Both the position numbers and the translations under genes were made by a program. This document shows, piece after piece, positions 57,015 through 64,000 of a stretch of 64,000 nt of DNA (positions within the stretch are counted from its first letter, which is position 1; each line of letters starts with the position of its first letter). The notes below the pieces were generated by a model. The model worked only from the letters and a program-made list of their open reading frames with translations, searched no databases and was not told the DNA's origin. This DNA is from Brevibacterium mcbrellneri ATCC 49030 (GTDB lineage Bacteria > Actinomycetota > Actinomycetes > Actinomycetales > Brevibacteriaceae), in NCBI RefSeq assembly GCF_000178455.1, contig NZ_ADNU01000039.1:1-64000 (forward strand), read 5' to 3'.

Positions 57015-59270
57015 GTGAAGGTTTTAGTTATTGGTTCTGGTGCCCGTGAACACGCTCTAGTGGCTGCTTTGTCGCGCGACCCCATGGTGCACACCGTGAT
57101 CGCCGCCCCGGGTAACCCCGGAATCGACGTGATGTGCGAAACCCGCCCCGTTGACGCGACCAATCCCCAAGCGGTGACCTCTCTTGCTCAGGAATGCGAC
57201 GCGTCGCTTGTGGTCATTGGGCCAGAGGCCCCTCTGGTTGCAGGAGTGTCCGACGCCTTGCGAGACGCCGGTATCGCCGTTTTTGGCCCGTCTCAGGCAG
57301 CGGCTGCGCTCGAAGGCTCGAAAGCCTTCGCTAAAGAAATCATGGACGCTGCCAAGGTGCCAACGGCGGCGTCGGTGGCAGCGACCTCGGCGCAGGAAGC
57401 CCGCGAAGCCCTCACCCGCTTTGGTGCCCCTCACGTGGTGAAAGCTGACGGCTTGGCTGCGGGGAAGGGCGTTGTTGTCACCCGCGATTTCGACCAGGCC
57501 CTCAACCACGCAGTTGCGTGCTTGGAAGAGTCCGACCGGGTGGTGATCGAAGACTTTCTTGACGGTCCCGAGGTGTCCCTCTTCGTGGTCTGTGACGGCA
57601 CCACGGCCGCGCCACTGGCTCCCGCGCAGGATTTCAAGCGGGCACTGGACGGCGACCAGGGGCCCAACACGGGCGGCATGGGCGCGTATTCGCCACTGCC
57701 CTGGGCATCCGATCACCTGGTTGACGAGATTGTGGAGCAGGTGGCTCAGCCGGTTGTCGATGAGATGGCTCGGCGTGGGACTCCGTTTGTGGGGTTGCTG
57801 TATTGCGGGCTGGCGCTGACGAAGAACGGCATTGAGGTCGTTGAGTTCAACGTGCGGTTTGGGGATCCGGAAACACAGTCGGTGCTTTCGCGTTTGCAGA
57901 CTCCGCTTGGTGCGCTTTTGCTTGCTGCGGCGCAGGGGCGGTTGAGTGAGTACTCGCATCTGGAGTGGAGTACGGATGCGTCCGTCACTTTGGTTCTTGC
58001 TGCTGCGGGTTACCCCGCGTCGCCGCGTAAGGGTGACCCGATTGCCGGTTTGGAAGAAGCTGGTGCTGTTGACGGTGTCATGGTGTTGCACGCTGGAACC
58101 GCGGTGAATGATCAGGGCGAGGTGGTGACCAATGGTGGTCGTGTCCTGTCAGTCGTGGCTAACGCGCCTTCGTTGCAGGAGGCACGAGAACTGGCGTACC
58201 GCGCTGGTGACCTGATCACGTGGGAAGGCAAAACCTACCGCAACGACATTGCGTCAGCTGCCGTGCAGGGTTCTATTCGCGTGCCGGTGGCCGCGGGTTC
58301 CGGCGAGGTTGAAAGCGTTGCTGAGAACGACTCGGAAGGTGCGCACGCACCCCGCAGCACAGTGGCGTGGTGGGCGTCTCAGGCGCCGCAGGTTCCTGGC
58401 TGGACGCACGTGTACTCAGGAAAGGTGCGCGATCTATACATCCCTGTTGAGGCTACAAACATGGATGACGCAGACCGCTTGCTCATGGTTGCGTCTGACC
58501 GGATTTCTGCGTATGACCACGTGATTCCCACGCCTATTCCAGATAAGGGGAAGGTTCTCACTGGCCTGACCGCGTGGTGGTTTGATCAGGTGACTGACCT
58601 GGTTGGTAACCACGTGTTGACGGTTGATGTTCCGGCCGAGGTGGCCGGCCGTGGAATGATCGTCAAACCCTTGCGTATGTTCCCGGTTGAGTGCGTGGCG
58701 CGTGGCCACCTCACTGGGTCTGGGCTCAAGGACTACCAGAGGACTGGGGCAGTGTGCGGCAACGAGCTGCCGGAAGGCTTGGGCGAGGCATCTAAGTTAG
58801 AGCCCGCAATCTTCACCCCGGCAACCAAAGCTGAGTTGGGTGATCACGATGAGAACATCACGTTCGACCAAACGGTTAAGTTGCTTGGTGACAGTGACGC
58901 GGAGGCGCTGAAGTCGCTGACGCTGGCTCTGTTTGAGCGTGCCCGGTCGATTGCGGCGGAGCGCGGAATTATTTTGGCTGACACCAAGTTTGAGTTCGGC
59001 CTTGATTTCACGGACCAGATCGTGTTGGGTGATGAGGTTCTGACGCCTGACTCGTCACGTTTTTGGGATGCGGAAGGTTTTGTGGAGGGGCAGTCGCAAC
59101 CCAGCTTTGACAAGCAGTTTGTGCGCGATTGGCTGACTAGTGAAGAGTCTGGGTGGGACAAAGATTCTGGCATGGCACCACCTCAGCTTCCTACCCAGGT
59201 GGTCGAGGCTACCCGTGCCCGTTATATCGAGGCGTTTGAGAAGCTGACAGGGCGAAAATTCCCTGGATAG
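57015..59270 (+). CDS. purDC: Bifunctional PurD-PurC (GAR synthetase / SAICAR synthetase)
   Basis: A 751-residue fused enzyme. Residues 1 to about 425 are PurD: GSGAREHALVAAL, GPSQAAAALEGSKAF, the ATP-grasp VVKADGLAAGKGVVV and EFNVRFGDPETQ. A linker of about 30 residues, rich in Glu/Gly/Ser, follows. From about 455 to the end is PurC: VYSGKVRDLY, VASDRISAYDHVIP, VARGHLTGSGLKDYQ and DTKFEFGLDF. It carries out the GAR ligase and the SAICAR synthase steps of purine synthesis. Each half looks complete, with no internal stop, so both should be active. The start is GTG 57015, with a leaderless-type promoter. Confidence 0.95.
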   Translation: MKVLVIGSGAREHALVAALSRDPMVHTVIAAPGNPGIDVMCETRPVDATNPQAVTSLAQECDASLVVIGPEAPLVAGVSDALRDAGIAVFGPSQAAAALEGSKAFAKEIMDAAKVPTAASVAATSAQEAREALTRFGAPHVVKADGLAAGKGVVVTRDFDQALNHAVACLEESDRVVIEDFLDGPEVSLFVVCDGTTAAPLAPAQDFKRALDGDQGPNTGGMGAYSPLPWASDHLVDEIVEQVAQPVVDEMARRGTPFVGLLYCGLALTKNGIEVVEFNVRFGDPETQSVLSRLQTPLGALLLAAAQGRLSEYSHLEWSTDASVTLVLAAAGYPASPRKGDPIAGLEEAGAVDGVMVLHAGTAVNDQGEVVTNGGRVLSVVANAPSLQEARELAYRAGDLITWEGKTYRNDIASAAVQGSIRVPVAAGSGEVESVAENDSEGAHAPRSTVAWWASQAPQVPGWTHVYSGKVRDLYIPVEATNMDDADRLLMVASDRISAYDHVIPTPIPDKGKVLTGLTAWWFDQVTDLVGNHVLTVDVPAEVAGRGMIVKPLRMFPVECVARGHLTGSGLKDYQRTGAVCGNELPEGLGEASKLEPAIFTPATKAELGDHDENITFDQTVKLLGDSDAEALKSLTLALFERARSIAAERGIILADTKFEFGLDFTDQIVLGDEVLTPDSSRFWDAEGFVEGQSQPSFDKQFVRDWLTSEESGWDKDSGMAPPQLPTQVVEATRARYIEAFEKLTGRKFPG

Positions 59271-59295
59271 GCCTCGATAGTCGCGGGCGCAACCG

Positions 59296-59766
59296 TTAGG
59301 GTGTGAAAAAATATCGCCCGCTTTTACGCTTACACACTGTTGCAGGTACTGGTTCGCGCAACCAGTACCTGTAATAGTTTTCCTTCATTTGCCGGATAGC
59401 GTCTTGTTGCTCACGAGGATCTGTGCTGTTGATTTTGGGTTCAAATACATTGATCACACGGCCTCCGTTCGCGAAGACTTGCTGACGAATGTTACGTGGC
59501 ACCCAGCGGGTGTCTTGACCCCAACCGTCGACTATCATTTCGCCTGACTTCAACTTGGCAACCACTCGTGTGCTCAGAGGCGCAAAATCACCTTTAAGTC
59601 GCGCGTGGTTGGTGACGCTGATGTCGACGGCGACAATATGCCCGTCTTCTTGCCACTCTTTTCTATCCCACAGGTTACGAATTCGGTAACCGAAAAGCCT
59701 CCACCCGATAAAAATCACAGCGATTACAGGGAGAGCGCCTTTCCACCATTCGAGTATGGATTCCAT
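59296..59766 (-). CDS. Hypothetical single-helix membrane protein
   Basis: A 156-residue protein with one N-terminal helix (residues about 11-29) and a soluble part with a basic, Trp/Arg-rich character (YRIRNLWDRKEWQEDGH, ENYYRYWLREPV). No family is recognised. It is the last of four leftward genes that begin with the 528-aa pilin-leader protein; the gap to the previous gene is 11 nt, so co-transcription is likely. It converges on purD-purC. Confidence 0.6.
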   Translation of the reverse strand: MESILEWWKGALPVIAVIFIGWRLFGYRIRNLWDRKEWQEDGHIVAVDISVTNHARLKGDFAPLSTRVVAKLKSGEMIVDGWGQDTRWVPRNIRQQVFANGGRVINVFEPKINSTDPREQQDAIRQMKENYYRYWLREPVPATVCKRKSGRYFFTP

Positions 59767-59777
59767 GAGTAATCAGC

Positions 59778-60173
59778 TTAGTAGGCCGGGGCTTCCTGCT
59801 CGACGTCATACCCGTAACCAAACACCAATATGCGCACCATGGCGCTCACAGCAAAACCCATGCCTGCCACTACGAGGTACAACAGGAGTGCCAACAGGTA
59901 GTAGCCAAGCGCTCCCAACGCTCCTCCGAGCGCAATTGCGATCACAATCTGGGTTAATCCCATAACTAATGTCGGCACAAAAACTAGACTCAAATGTTCA
60001 ACGCTAAACACTGGAGACAAGCGAGCGTGCCACAGATCTACAACTATCGCCGCTACAAAAGGACACAAGAAAAAGAGCAAGCTGCGATTAGAGGTGACCA
60101 ACATGGTCACCACAACATTCACCACAGCGTAAGCTACCATCCCGCCCAGGAATGGCATCAAATATGACCGCAC
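59778..60173 (-). CDS. Hypothetical polytopic membrane protein
   Basis: A 131-residue hydrophobic protein with four helices (about residues 8-27, 31-47, 67-85 and 95-115) and almost no soluble portion. No family is recognised. It lies 5 nt after the lipoprotein gene on the same strand, within the four-gene leftward group headed by the 528-aa pilin-leader protein. A protective role (immunity-like) or a role in export is conceivable, but this is speculation from position. Confidence 0.6.
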   Translation of the reverse strand: MRSYLMPFLGGMVAYAVVNVVVTMLVTSNRSLLFFLCPFVAAIVVDLWHARLSPVFSVEHLSLVFVPTLVMGLTQIVIAIALGGALGALGYYLLALLLYLVVAGMGFAVSAMVRILVFGYGYDVEQEAPAY

Positions 60174-60178
60174 TTTTC

Positions 60179-60772
60179 CTACTCTTTGCTCTTGTCGTAC
60201 TTAGCGTTTGCGATAATGTTTTTCGCATCGTCTTGCGAAATGCCTTCTCCACGGAAGCTGATCAGCTCCATCGTAGAAACGTTGCCAGTTTCGCGGTTAC
60301 CAGCAGACATAAAAAGTCCGTCCCAATAATCACCATCAGCGTCCTTGACCTCAAAGTATGCGACTTGAGCCTCATCCGCGCCTTCAACGTCTACCTTGTC
60401 CACACCTCGCGGGCTAATCTCGGCGGAATTTCCTAGAACGTTTCCGTACAGCACAGCTTGATTTGTAGCGTCTACATGTGGACTCTCACCAGTGTTTTTC
60501 GTGAGCCTAAGTTGGGTCGTCAGCTCTGTATCACTGTCACGTGCCCCCACGACCCACGGGTCTTTGATGTTTTCAGGATCACTTGCTTTGTCGAACTTCA
60601 CCCAGTCTTTTGGGACCTCCACTGTGAGTGGCCCGGAGCTTATTTCCAGTACGTCTGCCTTCTTTGATGATGAACCGACCAAACCAGGGTCTTCACCACC
60701 GCATCCGGCCATACTTAACAGCATGGCGCTAACTGCCGCAATGGATACCATGAACGTCCCGAACTTTTTCAT
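60179..60772 (-). CDS. Hypothetical lipoprotein
   Basis: A 197-residue lipoprotein with signal peptide and lipobox MAGC near residue 23, then a GGEDPGLVGSSSKK linker. The soluble domain has LTVEVPKDWVKFDKASDPEN and WVVGARDSDTELTTQLR. No family is known to me. It resembles the lipoprotein at 37068-37613, which sits between the OmpA-domain genes, suggesting a shared paralogous family tied to the surface apparatus. It follows the 528-aa pilin-leader gene by 22 nt. Confidence 0.75.
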   Translation of the reverse strand: MKKFGTFMVSIAAVSAMLLSMAGCGGEDPGLVGSSSKKADVLEISSGPLTVEVPKDWVKFDKASDPENIKDPWVVGARDSDTELTTQLRLTKNTGESPHVDATNQAVLYGNVLGNSAEISPRGVDKVDVEGADEAQVAYFEVKDADGDYWDGLFMSAGNRETGNVSTMELISFRGEGISQDDAKNIIANAKYDKSKE

Positions 60773-60794
60773 TTTCGCATTCCTTCGAATTCAT

Positions 60795-62381
60795 CTACAA
60801 ACATTTTGTGTTCTTCACGCGCTTGCGTCCACCGTTTTCGTCAGGCACCCACGTATGAGCGTCTTGAAGCTCTGCGGTCGATGAGGTATTGCTATTCTCG
60901 TACCCCGCGCCAACGCCCAAGACCTTTACGCCAACACTTAGCCCGTCAGACTCGTTTGTGTTCTTCATAGTCATCTCGTTGAGCTTGACGTTTGGACTCT
61001 GCATGTACTCAGCCATTGCCTTTTGTTCAGGCGTGCTACCGATTAGTTTCCCTTTGGAAAGATCTTCGAGGTTGGGAATGCCACCTGGGTTCTGCATAAA
61101 ATCCGTCACGACTTTACGCGATTCGGGGTCACTGAGATCAAAGTCAGCAACAAACACCTTAGACGTGTTGTCGTCCTTGGCGTCACCCATACCCCCACCG
61201 CCGTGCACTGATTGGACAATTTTCAGGCCGGTGACGTTACCATTTACATCTGTTTCAACCGAGAACGAGGATTGGTAGCCGACATTTCCACCGCCGTCAA
61301 AGCCGAGTCCTTTACCACTTGCATCACCAGATTCCTTCACATCGAAGGTGAAAGTCATTTTATCGTCCGACGGATCGTCCAAGTTCTCTCCGCGGTCCAC
61401 CTGCATGGATCCCGTTTTAGAACCATCGACGCTCACGGCACCCTTTGGAATATACTTGTCGAGTTTTGACAAGTTGAGTGCATTGTTTACTTCGTTCAAG
61501 TCTGTTTTTCCACTAGAGTCATAGCCATTGCTCTTCCAGCCGTCTCCGGATTCGTTGTCGCTGGCACCGTCGTCAGAGTTGTTTCCAGACTTATTGTCGC
61601 TGGAATTGTTTCCAGACTTATTGCCGCTGGCACCGTCGTCTGAGTTGTTTCCAGATTTGTCGCCATTAGAGTTTTTATCTTTTCCCCCTTTGGCTTTGTC
61701 TTTGGCGTTGCTAATATTAATGCCTGCACTGGCTTCGCCCCATCCCGAAACATCTATCGCGTATGTAGATTTCCGGGGGTCTTTTGGTGCATTACTCGTG
61801 TTGATTGCAGTACCCAGCAATGGAATGTTATTCGTCCAACTGTCCACGCGCTCCTGGTTTTCTTTAGCAAAGTTTTTCGCGTCTTCCACATTGTCAAATG
61901 TCCACGCATCGCCCATAGAACCCGTGATGTCAACGCCGACACCTGCATTTAACTTCACCCAATCGCCTGCTTTTAGTTTGCCTAGCTCAAAATTCGCACC
62001 CGCATTTACATCGCCGATGAGCTGCACTTCCGCAGTGCCGTCCGACATCTCAGTGACCTTCATCGTCACACCGCTACCCAAGGAGAAGAACAGAACATCA
62101 ACCTTTGAACCGTGCCGATTCGTCTGGGTTACAACGGGACACTCCATCATGTAGTCCTCAGGCGTACGCTCTTTCTCTTCAGAGCTATTGCACGAGCCAC
62201 CGAGTACAGGTTGAGCAACCTTGCAAACTGTGTCTTTGATAGCTGTACCCAGCTTGGGTGCGACCGGGGCCACTGCCAACGAAGCAATAAGCAGGGAAAT
62301 CAAAACAGCAACACCAAGATACTCAATGGTGCCTTGCCCGGACTGGGGCTTACGAAACAGGCGGGATCGCAACCACGTCAT
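60795..62381 (-). CDS. Large protein with Flp-type prepilin leader and unknown extracellular domain
   Basis: A 528-residue protein starting MTWLRSRLFRKPQ behind AAGGA. Gly15|QGTIEYLG is an exact class III prepilin motif (Glu +5, Tyr +6), followed by a membrane helix to about residue 40. The remaining roughly 480 residues are extracellular if processed like a pilin. Included are an N-terminal beta-rich part with four cysteines, a low-complexity Gly/Asn/Asp/Ser repeat tract (about 236-275), and a C-terminal domain with a VADFDLSDPESRKV strand. No known enzyme domain is recognised. It is followed by a lipoprotein and two membrane-protein genes. It could be an adhesin, effector or minor pilin. 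Confidence 0.8.
   Translation of the reverse strand: MTWLRSRLFRKPQSGQGTIEYLGVAVLISLLIASLAVAPVAPKLGTAIKDTVCKVAQPVLGGSCNSSEEKERTPEDYMMECPVVTQTNRHGSKVDVLFFSLGSGVTMKVTEMSDGTAEVQLIGDVNAGANFELGKLKAGDWVKLNAGVGVDITGSMGDAWTFDNVEDAKNFAKENQERVDSWTNNIPLLGTAINTSNAPKDPRKSTYAIDVSGWGEASAGINISNAKDKAKGGKDKNSNGDKSGNNSDDGASGNKSGNNSSDNKSGNNSDDGASDNESGDGWKSNGYDSSGKTDLNEVNNALNLSKLDKYIPKGAVSVDGSKTGSMQVDRGENLDDPSDDKMTFTFDVKESGDASGKGLGFDGGGNVGYQSSFSVETDVNGNVTGLKIVQSVHGGGGMGDAKDDNTSKVFVADFDLSDPESRKVVTDFMQNPGGIPNLEDLSKGKLIGSTPEQKAMAEYMQSPNVKLNEMTMKNTNESDGLSVGVKVLGVGAGYENSNTSSTAELQDAHTWVPDENGGRKRVKNTKCL
61555..61672 (-). repeat. Degenerate tandem repeat encoding GNNS/DDGAS tract
   Basis: Two near-identical 39-base units flank a shorter 27-base one inside the 528-aa gene. 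They encode the repeating pattern SGNNSDDGAS and GNKSGNNS, a flexible Asn/Gly/Ser/Asp linker. It separates the N-terminal beta domain from the C-terminal domain and could vary by slippage. Confidence 0.7.
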
Positions 62382-62603
62382 TGTCTATTCCTTGGGGATT
62401 CGGGGACTGGGGAGTTATTGCGATTCTATCGGCACGTCTCCGCAATATCTTGAGACGGTGGGCCTACTTCTCGCGAAGTCAGGCCCTCATTTGCCTTTGG
62501 TGGAGAAACATTCTTTGGGCCCCAGTACCCACGACTCTCAGCGCTTTATTAGCTAGCATGAGTGTGTCTGTACATCCCCGTGCATCTGTGAAGGCCATCC
62601 CCA

Positions 62604-63323
62604 ATGAACCTTAACTCCCACCTCGACTCAGCACCTTCTGTAGCACCAGAACGGCGCGAGTCCGGCGCCATGTCTATTGAGTACCTTGGAATCGCCGTAT
62701 TAACAGCCGTTCTCATCGGTGGCATTATGGCGTTCCCCTACGCAAAACACTTAGTGCCTGGCACACAGGCCTCAGTATGCACCGTCACCACTGGCGACTC
62801 CCGTCACGATGAAGACGGGGAGTGCAAAAACGACAACAAGACGTTCATCCAGAAAAGTCAAGCCCAGCCAATTCCTGATAACGCTCCTGGCCCCGATGCC
62901 GCCGGCACCAAGGATCGCCAGGAGATCATCAAACGAGCAAACACATGGGTAGAACGCGGAGTCCCTTACTCACAGAGCGCCTACACAAATGACCCAAACG
63001 GCAAGCAGTACCGCACGGACTGTTCCGGTTTCGTCTCTATGGCATGGGGGCTGGATCAGAGCCTCACCACGGTGACACTTCCCACTGTGGCCCACCCGAT
63101 TTCTAAAGACGAACTTCAGCCTGGTGACATTCTGCTCAAAGGCGGGCCAGGAAGTGGAGGAAACAATGGCCACGTTGTCATTTTCAACGGATGGACCGAT
63201 GAATCACGCACTTCCTACCACGCTCTCGAACAGGTAGGCGGCCAGGGAGCTATCTCGCGAACTATCTCTTACCCGTATGGAGCCGACTCATCATACGTTC
63301 CGTACCGCAAGAACGGCTTGTAA
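62604..63323 (+). CDS. NlpC/P60-family cell-wall peptidase with Flp-type prepilin leader
   Basis: A 239-residue protein; ATG 62604 follows GAAGG. The leader carries the motif G21|AMSIEYLG (Glu +5, Tyr +6) and a membrane helix to about 45. After a short cysteine-containing linker comes an NlpC/P60 domain: YRTDCSGFVSMAW with catalytic Cys at about 140, ELQPGDILLKGG, and NGHVVIFNGW with His at about 190. Such domains cleave peptidoglycan stem peptides. Use of a pilin leader to anchor or deliver a wall hydrolase is unusual. It is divergent from the 528-aa gene and followed by another pilin-leader gene. Confidence 0.87.
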   Translation: MNLNSHLDSAPSVAPERRESGAMSIEYLGIAVLTAVLIGGIMAFPYAKHLVPGTQASVCTVTTGDSRHDEDGECKNDNKTFIQKSQAQPIPDNAPGPDAAGTKDRQEIIKRANTWVERGVPYSQSAYTNDPNGKQYRTDCSGFVSMAWGLDQSLTTVTLPTVAHPISKDELQPGDILLKGGPGSGGNNGHVVIFNGWTDESRTSYHALEQVGGQGAISRTISYPYGADSSYVPYRKNGL

Positions 63324-63399
63324 TCTCGCCACTTGCGATCGAATCCCCACTCAATCGGTATAGAAAAATCCACCCTCTAGTACTCAAGGATCCCCTCCC

Positions 63400-64000
63400 A
63401 TGAGCACGCTACGAACGCGCCTAAAAAACCTATCTCAGGGTGGCCAAGGCACTATTGAATACCTCGGAATTGGCGTCTTAATCTCCGTTCTGATTGCGGC
63501 ACTCGTCACGTTCCCTGTTGGTGACGCAATCGGTAAAGGGCTCCGAGGTGTGATCTGCCAGATCAGTCACTCGGCCCCGTCTTCTGGCACACTTGATGGC
63601 ACGAACAGTAGAAATGCTTCTCCAGCTCCCACGCTCGCGGCCACAGTTTCAACGCCTAACTCAATAGAGATTCTGGCTGGCAACTGTCCGCTGGCGCATG
63701 AAAAGGCTGAGGCCAAAGCGGAAGCCAAAAGCGCAAAAGGCAAGAGCTCTGACTCCAAAAAATCTGACAAGAACTCCGGAAAGAGCGCAAACAAAGACTC
63801 AGGAAATTCAGGCAGCTCCAAGAGCGATTCTAAGAACGACAGTAAGGACAGCTCTAAGTCCGGCAAAAAGGATAGCCCAGTCAAGGGTGAGCCTATTGAC
63901 GTGAGTCCGCAAGGCTTTGACGGTCCTTTTGTTCAAGGCAAAGACGGTTACGTCTATGACGGTGACGGAAACCGAGTCCCTTACTCGAATAAGAAGAAAC
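63400..64000 (+). CDS. Third Flp-leader protein with Lys/Ser-rich linker (3' end outside window)
   Basis: An open frame of 200 codons with no stop before the window edge. The start MSTLRTRLKNLSQ follows AAGGA. The motif G15|QGTIEYLG and a membrane helix match the Flp pilin. Two cysteines lie at about 56 and 99. The chain then becomes a long Lys/Ser/Asp/Asn-rich linker (about 105-165), followed by PIDVSPQGFDGPFVQ and GKDGYVYDGDGNRVPY, the start of a further domain. The identity of that domain cannot be seen here. Confidence 0.78.
   Translation, partial: MSTLRTRLKNLSQGGQGTIEYLGIGVLISVLIAALVTFPVGDAIGKGLRGVICQISHSAPSSGTLDGTNSRNASPAPTLAATVSTPNSIEILAGNCPLAHEKAEAKAEAKSAKGKSSDSKKSDKNSGKSANKDSGNSGSSKSDSKNDSKDSSKSGKKDSPVKGEPIDVSPQGFDGPFVQGKDGYVYDGDGNRVPYSNKKK

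Noticed and set aside
57057-58091. Open frame of 344 codons on the minus strand
   Set aside because: It lies wholly inside purD-purC on the opposite strand; the translation is His/Arg-rich with no family features, as expected for an antisense shadow in GC-rich DNA.

Overview
The window looks like chromosomal DNA of a moderately high-GC actinobacterium, most likely order Micrococcales. Supporting signs are a DUF3073 gene, a sterol-carrier-like gene near purF/purM, a B. subtilis-type PurF with propeptide and Fe-S cysteines, a LutABC operon, a Tad/Flp pilus operon, and many genes that seem to start without a leader (-10 box TANNNT about 6 nt before an ATG/GTG). I cannot name the genus. No rRNA, insertion sequence, prophage or CRISPR array was seen, and no gene-free stretch exceeds 300 bases.

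Layout. 1-7.2 kb: tRNA-Lys, a DUF2871 membrane protein behind a perfect 28-bp dyad, a winged-helix protein, two conserved unknowns, a divergent VOC/MarR pair with two operators, and a PhoU-like (DUF47)/Pit phosphate-transport pair preceded by a strongly structured 5' leader. 7.2-20.1 kb: metabolism, with LutABC lactate oxidation, a polar amino-acid ABC transporter, a TauE/SafE exporter, an amidohydrolase, an M20 carbamoyl-type hydrolase, a class III aminotransferase, YigZ, YbaK and a zincin. 20.2-20.7 kb: tRNA-Glu, tRNA-Asp and tRNA-Phe. 20.7-31.9 kb: an OmpA-domain lipoprotein, a cupin, an MFS transporter, an acyl-CoA synthetase, a lytic transglycosylase coupled to a large surface protein, and an aldehyde dehydrogenase/DUF779 pair.

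31.9-49.3 kb is a cell-surface apparatus. A rightward Tad/Flp operon (zinc-ribbon protein, CpaB, a TadZ-TadE fusion, TadE, CpaF/TadA, TadB, TadC, histidine kinase, response regulator) is followed by Flp pilin and a TadG-like protein. Divergent from it is a leftward operon holding two paralogous OmpA-domain lipoproteins, a small lipoprotein, DUF192, two unknown membrane/secreted proteins and the prepilin peptidase.

49.3-59.3 kb is mostly purine synthesis and housekeeping: DUF3073, purM, purF, a second aldehyde dehydrogenase, a sterol-carrier-like protein, asparaginase and a fused purD-purC. 59.3-64 kb is an accessory locus. Three large proteins carry the same class III prepilin leader as the Flp pilin (G|xxxxEYLG) but continue into big extracellular domains. 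One is an NlpC/P60 peptidase, one a 528-aa protein of unknown function followed by a lipoprotein and two small membrane proteins, and the third runs off the window edge. The main hypothesis is that the Tad machinery and its prepilin peptidase also process these pilin-anchored surface enzymes or effectors.
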